64,000 nt of DNA from Komagataeibacter melomenusus (lineage in GTDB: Bacteria; Pseudomonadota; Alphaproteobacteria; Acetobacterales; Acetobacteraceae). The notes below the pieces were generated by a model that was given only the letters and a program-made list of their open reading frames with translations, was not told where the DNA came from and searched no databases. Position numbers and translations under genes: made by a program. Positions 56,814-64,000 of the stretch are shown piece after piece (position 1 is the stretch's first letter; each line of letters opens with the position of its first letter). The stretch covers positions 1-64,000 of the forward strand of contig NZ_JABJWC010000001.1 in assembly GCF_013155395.1 (NCBI RefSeq), in the 5' to 3' direction.

Positions 56814-57164
56814 TCAGGCCTTGCGAACGAATTCGGATTTCAGGTTGATGGCGCCGATACCCGCGATCTTGCAGGCAATATTGTGCCCGTCCGTGCCATC
56901 GACCAGACGGATGCCCTTGACCTTGATGCCGCCCTTGATCACGGAGGACGCCCCCTTGATCTTGAGGTCCTTGATCACCGTCACACTGTCGCCATCGGCA
57001 AGCACGTTGCCGTTGGCATCGCGGATCTCGCCGGGGCCATCCGCAGCACCTGCTGTATTGTCCTTGGGGTTCCATTCACACCCGCATTCAGGGCAGGTCC
57101 ACAGGCTGCCGTCGGGATAGACATGTTCGCACCCGCATTCGGGGCATTTGAGGTCGTGTTCCAT
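56814..57164 (-). CDS. yjdM: Zinc-ribbon protein YjdM/PhnA
   Basis: A 116-residue protein: two CxxC pairs in CPECGCEHVYPDGSLWTCPE form a zinc ribbon, followed by a PhnA-type SH3-like domain (DGDSVTVIKDLKIKGASSVI). The name alkylphosphonate uptake protein is historical; the cellular role is unsettled. Complete. Confidence 0.92.
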   Translation of the reverse strand: MEHDLKCPECGCEHVYPDGSLWTCPECGCEWNPKDNTAGAADGPGEIRDANGNVLADGDSVTVIKDLKIKGASSVIKGGIKVKGIRLVDGTDGHNIACKIAGIGAINLKSEFVRKA

Positions 57165-57261
57165 AAGTATCCTTACTGTCTGGGCCTATGCCCATAAAGC
57201 ACCCGGGCCCTGACAGAAAGGATATGGATCATGCGGAGGCGATTTTCTGGCCGCATGCTCC

Positions 57262-57408
57262 CTATTGCTGGGGCGCCGTGCCGCCATGGGTGCTGACACC
57301 GGGGCCACCACCGCCATCCGAGCCGCCACCGGCGGGCTTGGGTTTGTCGCATCCGGCAAGGCAGGTCAGAACGGCAGCCGCCATCATCATCCGCGCAAGG
57401 TTTCGCAC
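57262..57408 (-). CDS. Small lipoprotein
   Basis: A 48-residue frame: GTG start at 57408 behind GGAGGGGAG, then RNLARMMMAAAVLTCLAGCD with a perfect lipobox LAGC, then a Lys/Pro/Gly-rich tail (GGGSDGGGGPGVSTHGG). The length and tail are typical of short acetobacterial lipoproteins. Function unknown. A start at ATG 57390 gives 42 residues. Confidence 0.55.
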   Translation of the reverse strand: MRNLARMMMAAAVLTCLAGCDKPKPAGGGSDGGGGPGVSTHGGTAPQQ

Positions 57409-57605
57409 TGGTTTTCTCCCCTCCAGCTATTCTGGCTCTCAAGAGGGGTAAAGCGCCGGACCGCGCCACGGTTGCGTATAAAAATGGGGGTGCGCCGCGC
57501 CAGCAGGGCTGCGGCACACATCTCGCGCATGCGCATGCAGCAGCGATGACGGTGCTGGAAGGAAGGGTGTTCCATCCGGTGCCTGTCCGTCTGTTCGGGG
57601 CCGCC

Positions 57606-57707
57606 CTAGCGGACAGCCTGCTTGCGGAAAAAACGCTCGACAGCCAGCATGCCAAGCAACAGCGCGACGCCAAAGCCTTCGCGTGTATGGTCGATGAGGT
57701 AACGCAT
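57606..57707 (-). CDS. Very small protein with a hydrophobic helix
   Basis: A 33-residue frame, MRYLIDHTREGFGVALLLGM and LAVERFFRKQAVR, with GGAGGAGG five bases before the ATG and one hydrophobic helix. The strong ribosome site and basic C terminus suggest a real small membrane protein; no family recognised. Confidence 0.4.
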   Translation of the reverse strand: MRYLIDHTREGFGVALLLGMLAVERFFRKQAVR

Positions 57708-57923
57708 AACGGCCTCCTCCATTTGGCTTGTCAGCTTCATACTGACGGATCATCCACGCCAGCGGAAGTAAAAACGCACATACGGCTCTTCACGATATGG
57801 AACTGATCGCACGGGCGGGGCTGTCGTTTCGTGCCTTGCCCAAAATAAATTCCTTGGAGAATTCAGGCAGGCGCCAGGGGCCTGCCTTGCCAGCGTCGGG
57901 CACTCCGGCATAGGAAAAAGGCC

Positions 57924-58418
57924 ATGACCCGCATTTTCATTGATGCCGATGCCTGCCCGGTGCGCGACGAGACCTATCGCGTCGCACTGCGCTACGGGCT
58001 GCATACCTTTGTCGTCTCCAACAGCCTGCTGGCCGTGCCAGCCTCGCCCCTGATCGAACGCGTGGTGGTAACGCAGGGCATGGACGTGGCGGATGACTGG
58101 ATTGCCGCGCATGCAGCCGCGCATGACATTGTCATATCAGCCGATATTCCGCTTGCCGCGCGCTGTGTCGCGCGCGGGGCCTGCGTGCTCGACCCCAAGG
58201 GGCGCATTCTTGATGATAACGCCATCGGCATGGCGCTGGCCGTACGCAACCTCATGACCGACCTGCGTGACACTGGCGTCGTGACCCAGAGCAATCGCGG
58301 CTTTACCCGCGCGGACCGCTCCACGTTTCTCTCAGCCCTTGATACCGCCGTAGTCAAGGCCCGCAAGCGCGCGGCAGGGCATGGGCGGCCGCTGCCCATC
58401 GTGCCGCCTACGGCATGA
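57924..58418 (+). CDS. UPF0178 protein (YaiI/YqxD family)
   Basis: A 164-residue protein with a PIN-like fold: MTRIFIDADACPVRDETYRV, VVSNSLLAVPASPLIERVVV, DDWIAAHAAAHDIVISADIP and NRGFTRADRSTFLSALD. Family members are conserved but the substrate is unknown. Length normal. Confidence 0.9.
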   Translation: MTRIFIDADACPVRDETYRVALRYGLHTFVVSNSLLAVPASPLIERVVVTQGMDVADDWIAAHAAAHDIVISADIPLAARCVARGACVLDPKGRILDDNAIGMALAVRNLMTDLRDTGVVTQSNRGFTRADRSTFLSALDTAVVKARKRAAGHGRPLPIVPPTA

Positions 58419-58488
58419 GTGTGGCTGGCGCGTAAAAAAAGCCGCCCGCTCCACGGGGAACGGACGGCACGAAGGTCGTGAACGCCGC

Positions 58489-58515
58489 CTTTATGAAAAA
58501 GCAGGCGGCGCCCAA
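58489..58515 (-). terminator. Hairpin after pgm
   Basis: GCCGCCT and AGGCGGC pair across about 13 bases downstream of the pgm stop on the minus strand. A plausible terminator, without a long T run. Confidence 0.4.
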
Positions 58516-58541
58516 AAACGTTTACTCTTTAATTTTCCGCC

Positions 58542-60200
<1,659 letters not shown>

Positions 60201-60465
60201 TGACTGCTCCCGAAATACATTATGAAAAAGCGCATATTCCAACAAATTCCCTTATAGCCCGCCCCGGCGGGCGTCCAGCCACGCAAGGCGGGAAAATGAA
60301 CCGGGGGCGGTAAGGAAATGCATCATGCCACGACACTGGCGCGCGCTTTGGGGGAATGACATTGAACTATATCAAAATCCGGACCTTTTTCGTTTCCTTG
60401 CCCGTGCATCACGTTCCCGCGTGGGCCTGTTGCGCGGGGCAGGGGGCGTGCCCATTCTAGAAGGC

Positions 60466-60816
60466 ATGAACACCCCCACCGCCCCCGATCATGCCGAACA
60501 CCTGCGCCGCAACCGGCTTGAGCGCCTGCTCAGGCGCCTGCCCGCGCGGGGCGAACAGGCCATGCGCTGGCTGCTGCAACCCGGCCGGGTCATCCTGCGC
60601 GGCATTATGGGCGGGCTGCTGATCGTGGGGGGCGTGTTCAGCTTCCTGCCGGTGCTGGGGGTATGGATGCTGCCGCTGGGCATTATCCTGCTGGCCGAGG
60701 ACGTGCCTTTCCTGCGCAGGCTGAGCGCGCGCATGCTGGCGTGGATCGAGCGCCGCCACCCGAACTGGCTGGCGCCTGCCACACCGCAGGAGGCGGAGAA
60801 AAAAAGCCTGGTCTAA
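60466..60816 (+). CDS. PGPGW-type small membrane protein
   Basis: A 116-residue protein with two membrane helices and the short conserved run GVFSFLPVLGVWMLPLGIIL, with LAEDVPFLRR, as in the TM PGPGW family. The C-terminal tail is soluble. The start at 60466 follows AAGG; the upstream frame has no signal of coding. It ends 4 bases inside the 3' end of the convergent symporter gene. Confidence 0.75.
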   Translation: MNTPTAPDHAEHLRRNRLERLLRRLPARGEQAMRWLLQPGRVILRGIMGGLLIVGGVFSFLPVLGVWMLPLGIILLAEDVPFLRRLSARMLAWIERRHPNWLAPATPQEAEKKSLV

Positions 60817-62177
60817 CCCGCGCAGGCCGGTCGGCGCAGGCCTGCCGCCGCCACGATCAGGGCATTGGCCGCAAGCCCGATCAGGCCGGGATTGACCCCT
60901 TGGGGCATGAGGCCCGCCCAGTACAGCCCCACCGCCAGCCCGTCCCCCGCCACAAGCCCTGCCGCAATCGCCAGGGGTGGAACGCGCCATCTGCACAGCG
61001 CCACCAATAGCCCCGGTGCGATCTGGATCATGCCCAGGTAATACAGGTTGTTGAGCGTGACCATGATGCTGCCCAGCCCCGCCGCCCCGGCAGCCGAGAG
61101 CAGCAGATAGACCCCGATCACGACCTGCGCGCCCACGCGCTGCCCCCGGTCCGACAGGCCATGGAGCATGTTGCGCGAGACCAGCGGCCCGATGGCAAGG
61201 CACACGCCTGCCAGGATGACCAGCGCCGAGACCGCGCACCCGCCCGCGACAATGCCCTGCATCCACGGTGGCAGGGTAGTGGTGATGCCCAGCATGAACA
61301 CGTCATTGGCCGATGGCACAGCCAGGCCGCGCCTGCGCACATATTCCGCGATCATGTACAAAAAGGGGAACATGAGCATGTAAAGCGGCATGAGGATCTG
61401 GTTGCGCCGCACCATCCGCGCCGAACGCGCGGTAAACACGAAGGCCACCGCCTGCGGCGTGATGCACAGCCCCAGCGACTGGAGCACGATGGTGGAGACC
61501 ACGAACATGTCCTGCCGCGCCGGCACGGCGGCAGCAGGGGTTGCCACATAGGCCGCAGGCAGGCCCGAGGCCAGCAGGGCAGCACTCCCTCCGGCCACGA
61601 TGGCCAGCACCAGCAGCACATCCTTCAGCACCGATACATAGGCCGGTGCGCGCACGCCCGCCAGCGCCACCCAGCCAAAGGTCATGCCCGCGCCAGCGCC
61701 TGCCAGCACGGCGGGGGTGACATGCCAGTGCAGGCTGCGCATGACCGATATCAGGCCGGTAAACTGCATCTGCCCCAATGGCAGCAGAAAGGCCACGGCA
61801 TTGGCCGCCACCACGACTTCGAGCAATCTGCTGCCAAAATGGGCACGAAAGATATCGGCCAGCGTCATGCTGCCCGTCCTGCGCCCCAACTGCCATAACA
61901 GCGGCGCCAGCACGAACCCGACGGGGTAGGACAGCAGGATATACCCCATGAACCACCCGGCAAACGCCGCGCCATGCAGGTAGACCCCGGTGGAAAAGCC
62001 CAGCACGCTGCCAATGCTGTAGGTCTCGCCAATGGTCAGGAAAAAGACCAGCAGGCCCCCTAGCTGCCCGGACGCAACAAAGAAATCACGCGCATTGCCA
62101 CTGCCGCGCCGCACCCGCGCATAGACCGCCAGGGCAATGGAGGCCGCAATGACCAGCCCGAAGCTGAGGAATTCCAT
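60813..62177 (-). CDS. Sodium:solute symporter family (SSS) transporter
   Basis: A 454-residue membrane protein with about 12-13 helices: FFVASGQLGGLLVFFLTIGE, YSIGSVLGFSTGVYLHGAAF, then FAGWFMGYILLSYPVGFVLA. It resembles the SSS/PanF group; the solute is unknown. Its ATG directly abuts the stop of the DUF3311 gene (TGAATG), the usual partner of such symporters, so both are one unit. Confidence 0.88.
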   Translation of the reverse strand: MEFLSFGLVIAASIALAVYARVRRGSGNARDFFVASGQLGGLLVFFLTIGETYSIGSVLGFSTGVYLHGAAFAGWFMGYILLSYPVGFVLAPLLWQLGRRTGSMTLADIFRAHFGSRLLEVVVAANAVAFLLPLGQMQFTGLISVMRSLHWHVTPAVLAGAGAGMTFGWVALAGVRAPAYVSVLKDVLLVLAIVAGGSAALLASGLPAAYVATPAAAVPARQDMFVVSTIVLQSLGLCITPQAVAFVFTARSARMVRRNQILMPLYMLMFPFLYMIAEYVRRRGLAVPSANDVFMLGITTTLPPWMQGIVAGGCAVSALVILAGVCLAIGPLVSRNMLHGLSDRGQRVGAQVVIGVYLLLSAAGAAGLGSIMVTLNNLYYLGMIQIAPGLLVALCRWRVPPLAIAAGLVAGDGLAVGLYWAGLMPQGVNPGLIGLAANALIVAAAGLRRPACAG

Positions 62178-62414
62178 TCAGTCCGCCCGCGCCCGGCCCA
62201 GCCACCACGCCACCGCCATGCAGCCCGGCACCAGCACCATGCAGGCAAACAGCCACGCCACCGCCGGGGGAAAGCCCATGACCATGCCATCAACCCGCTC
62301 AAACAGCACAAAGCCGCCAATAACCAACACATAAGGCAGGCCCAGCCCCACACCCAGCGTAAGCGGCGTGGTGGCGGATCGTGGTTCGCTGGCGTTATCC
62401 GGGGTATCAGGCAC
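62178..62414 (-). CDS. DUF3311-like small membrane protein
   Basis: A 78-residue protein with two helices: LGVGLGLPYVLVIGGFVLFE and MGFPPAVAWLFACMVLVPGC. DUF3311 proteins precede SSS symporters and probably form part of the transporter. GTG 62414 is chosen by family length. Confidence 0.7.
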   Translation of the reverse strand: MPDTPDNASEPRSATTPLTLGVGLGLPYVLVIGGFVLFERVDGMVMGFPPAVAWLFACMVLVPGCMAVAWWLGRARAD

Positions 62415-62469
62415 GCGCGTCAGGCCCTGAAGGCAGCGGAGACGGCGGCAGGCAGGCGAAATGCCGCTT

Positions 62470-62910
62470 TCAGCGCGGCTTCGCCTTCCTGCGGCCCACA
62501 ACGGACAGGCGGGTGGTGACGAGGTCGTACCCCATCTCGCGCACGATATTGTCCAGCAGGGCATCGAGTTCGGGATTTTCGAACTCGATCACCTTGCCGC
62601 TATCGGCGTCGATCAGGTGGTAATGATCGCCATGATCGCCATCGGCCACTTCGTAACGTGCCCGACCGCCACCAAAATCACGGCGCTGGAGAATGCCGTT
62701 TTCCTCGAACAGGCGCACGGTCCGGTACACCGTGGCAATGGAAATGCGTGGATCGACCTCCACCGCGCGGCGGTACAGTTCCTCCACATCCGGGTGGTCG
62801 TCACTATCCGACAGGACAAAGGCAATCGTCCTGCGCTGGCCCGTCAGCTTCAGGCCGCGTTCACGGCACAGGTCGGCCAGGGGAGAATCGGGAAAAGTCG
62901 GCTCTTTCAT
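62470..62910 (-). CDS. fur: Fur/Mur-type metal regulator
   Basis: A 146-residue Fur-family protein: LKLTGQRRTIAFVLSDSDDH, PDVEELYRRAVEVDPRISIA, TVYRTVRLFEENGIL, and metal site GDHGDHYHLIDADSGKVIEF. The C-terminal Cys pairs of Fur are missing, as in alphaproteobacterial Fur/Mur. The gene lies close to bacterioferritin. Its exact metal (Fe or Mn) is uncertain. Confidence 0.9.
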   Translation of the reverse strand: MKEPTFPDSPLADLCRERGLKLTGQRRTIAFVLSDSDDHPDVEELYRRAVEVDPRISIATVYRTVRLFEENGILQRRDFGGGRARYEVADGDHGDHYHLIDADSGKVIEFENPELDALLDNIVREMGYDLVTTRLSVVGRRKAKPR

Positions 62911-62979
62911 CGCCTCATAGCATAATGCATACAGACCGCCCCGGTCCAGTAGGGATAAGCGGTGCGGGTTGTCGATTTT

Positions 62980-63008
62980 AATTGCAAATGATAATCTTTC
63001 TCATTAAT
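62980..63008. promoter_or_regulatory. Iron-box-like sequence between fur and the next gene
   Basis: TTGCAAATGATAATC (62982-62996) and then TTTCTCATTA: GCAAATGATAATC is close to alphaproteobacterial iron boxes and to the segment at 37739-37765. It lies between two divergent genes. Confidence 0.55.
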
Positions 63009-63058
63009 AGGGTCTCATCAACACATTCAGGGAGCGGGCTCAGCCACGGCCCGAGCGG

Positions 63059-63682
63059 ATGATGACCGACACCACAGTTTTCATGAATGATCTTTCATCC
63101 AGCGAACGCCTGCTGGTCTGGTGCGTGCGCCGCCTGAGCGGGCAGGGTGACGGCGCGCGCGGCACGCCGGGGCTGGCGCTGCCGTGCTTCCGGGCTGATT
63201 TTGCTGCTGTCATCGAGGCGTTCCGCATGGCCATGAACCGGCTGCGCGCCTACCAGCGCACGCCGGTGGACGTGGCGATCTGCTCGGCCACGCACCTGAC
63301 CGGCACGGAAAACCGCTTCCTGCTCGCCGCCACCGCCGCACAGGAAGGGCGCGAGGGCGAGGTGCGCCGCATGCTGCGGCCCGTCTTCGTTCACCATCAT
63401 GTGCTCTCGCCCTTTGCCGCCGCCATTACGCAACTCGGCGCATGCCTTGCAGGGGCGGGGTACTGGCTGCCGCGGCGGGGCACCATGCTGGCAGCATCCA
63501 GCCGAGTACCCGTCGCACGACAGGTGGGGCCTGCCATGGCGCACCCTGCGCCCCATGCGCCACAGGCCCAGCCCGTGGGCGCAGGCTGCCTTGCGGCCAT
63601 GCGCTGGCACAACGGCGACATGGGCCACGCGCAGGTCATGTGGCCCGCTCCCGCTGCGGGCGTGCAGACAGGCAGCCTGTAA
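63059..63682 (+). CDS. Hypothetical protein, iron-linked by context
   Basis: A 207-residue protein of unrecognised family: a helical N-terminal half (SSERLLVWCVRRLSGQ, CFRADFAAVIEAFRMAMNRL, LTGTENRFLLAATAAQEGRE) and an Ala/Pro/Gly-rich tail. The box upstream, Fur/Mur in front and bacterioferritin behind suggest iron-linked expression. ATG 63059 is used; 63062 is equivalent. Confidence 0.6.
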   Translation: MMTDTTVFMNDLSSSERLLVWCVRRLSGQGDGARGTPGLALPCFRADFAAVIEAFRMAMNRLRAYQRTPVDVAICSATHLTGTENRFLLAATAAQEGREGEVRRMLRPVFVHHHVLSPFAAAITQLGACLAGAGYWLPRRGTMLAASSRVPVARQVGPAMAHPAPHAPQAQPVGAGCLAAMRWHNGDMGHAQVMWPAPAAGVQTGSL

Positions 63683-63692
63683 AAACACCAGA

Positions 63693-63714
63693 GGGCCGCA
63701 CTTTCGCGCGGCCC
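63693..63714. terminator. GC hairpin after the hypothetical gene
   Basis: GGGCCGC (63693-63699) pairs with GCGGCCC (63708-63714). No T tract follows, so termination is probable but not certain. Confidence 0.45.
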
Positions 63715-63735
63715 CCAGCAGGGCGGATGACAGGA

Positions 63736-63909
63736 ATGCCACCCATCGTATCAATCCGGCAGGCGCGCCGGTTCATGGAAAATGCTTTCCTCGACCTGCT
63801 CGACATCCTGGCCTGGCAGGAAGGCGCGCCACCGGCCACCGGCCATGACCGGCCGGCAACCCCGCAGCCGGGCGGGGTTACTCCTGATCGGGGGCAGGGG
63901 CGGAGTTGA
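63736..63909 (+). CDS. Small hypothetical protein convergent with bacterioferritin
   Basis: A 57-residue frame, MPPIVSIRQARRFMENAFLD and LLDILAWQEGAP, with AGGA right before the ATG. Its tail overlaps the bacterioferritin 3' end. Family unknown; it could be an accidental frame. Confidence 0.35.
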   Translation: MPPIVSIRQARRFMENAFLDLLDILAWQEGAPPATGHDRPATPQPGGVTPDRGQGRS

Positions 63910-64000
63910 GCTTGATGTATTGCGGCAGGCCCAACTGCTTGATGAGGTCGAACTGGCGGTCGAGGAAGTCCTCGTGCTCTTCCTCGTTCACAAGGATGCG
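63878..64000 (-). CDS. bfr: Bacterioferritin, C-terminal end (runs off the window)
   Basis: The last 40 residues read RILVNEEEHEDFLDRQFDLI, then KQLGLPQYIKLNSAPAPDQE and TAA. EEEHEDFLDRQ carries ferroxidase-site Glu/His residues, as in bacterioferritin helix D. The start lies beyond 64000. Confidence 0.9.
   Translation of the reverse strand, partial: RILVNEEEHEDFLDRQFDLIKQLGLPQYIKLNSAPAPDQE

Overview
The window looks like the chromosome of an acetic acid bacterium (Acetobacteraceae), most probably Komagataeibacter or Gluconacetobacter. The reasons are GC-rich coding with alphaproteobacterial gene types (GatCAB, Fur/Mur, tRNA-Ser), an L-sorbosone-dehydrogenase-like enzyme, phosphoglucomutase, a GGDEF-EAL protein of the kind that sets cellulose synthesis, and a heavy load of IS5, IS701, IS256, IS1182 and IS3 remnants. 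The genus is inference; no rRNA is present.

Positions 1-10,500 are a graveyard of mobile DNA. An IS5-type element cuts a GGDEF-EAL gene at a CTAG site. It is followed by a broken IS1182-type transposase, a frameshifted ribbon-helix-helix gene, a dead toxin-antitoxin pair, an IS256 fragment, a degenerate IS701-type element with a 4-bp target duplication, a lipoprotein gene, a truncated trbB conjugation ATPase and a second, dead IS5-type element flanked by CTAG. An HxlR regulator stands next to the wreck of its likely target, mdaB. Positions 10,593-19,660 are ordinary accessory metabolism: sorbosone dehydrogenase, a DeoR-controlled oxidoreductase/UPF0303 operon, ChaB, a TetR-SDR divergent pair, a metallophosphoesterase and a TetR-hydrolase divergent pair. 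Three of these promoters carry clear repeated operator-like sequences.

Positions 20,223-49,899 form a probable 29.7-kb genomic island. It is bounded by a 16-bp direct repeat, TGGCGGAGGGGAAGGG, identical to the 3' end of the tRNA-Ser(GCU) gene at 49,884-49,976. A P4-type integrase and an AlpA-like regulator sit beside the tRNA. The far end carries an EcoRII-like restriction-modification system (HTH-fused methyltransferase, Vsr, endonuclease) plus an orphan VapC. The core is a self-contained iron-acquisition system: two tandem FecI/FecR/TonB-receptor cassettes, a cyclic-peptide-type ABC transporter, two PepSY membrane proteins, a private ExbB-ExbD-TonB set, an atypical Fur-family regulator, an RND pump without an adaptor gene, and a PadR regulator with a His-rich head facing a 33-bp palindrome, followed by a His/Gly-rich exported protein. 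Fur-like boxes precede the sigma factor and PepSY genes. A Zur box precedes a truncated COG0523 GTPase and now stands in front of a DUF6525 gene.

Positions 50,076-64,000 return to core genome: gatB-gatA-gatC, ruvX, an aquaporin with altered NPA motifs beside a DhaK-DhaL dihydroxyacetone kinase, yjdM, small genes, a UPF0178 gene, pgm, a PGPGW membrane protein, a sodium:solute symporter with a DUF3311 partner, a Fur/Mur regulator divergent from an iron-box-linked gene, and the 3' end of bacterioferritin at the window edge. No CRISPR array or rRNA was seen.
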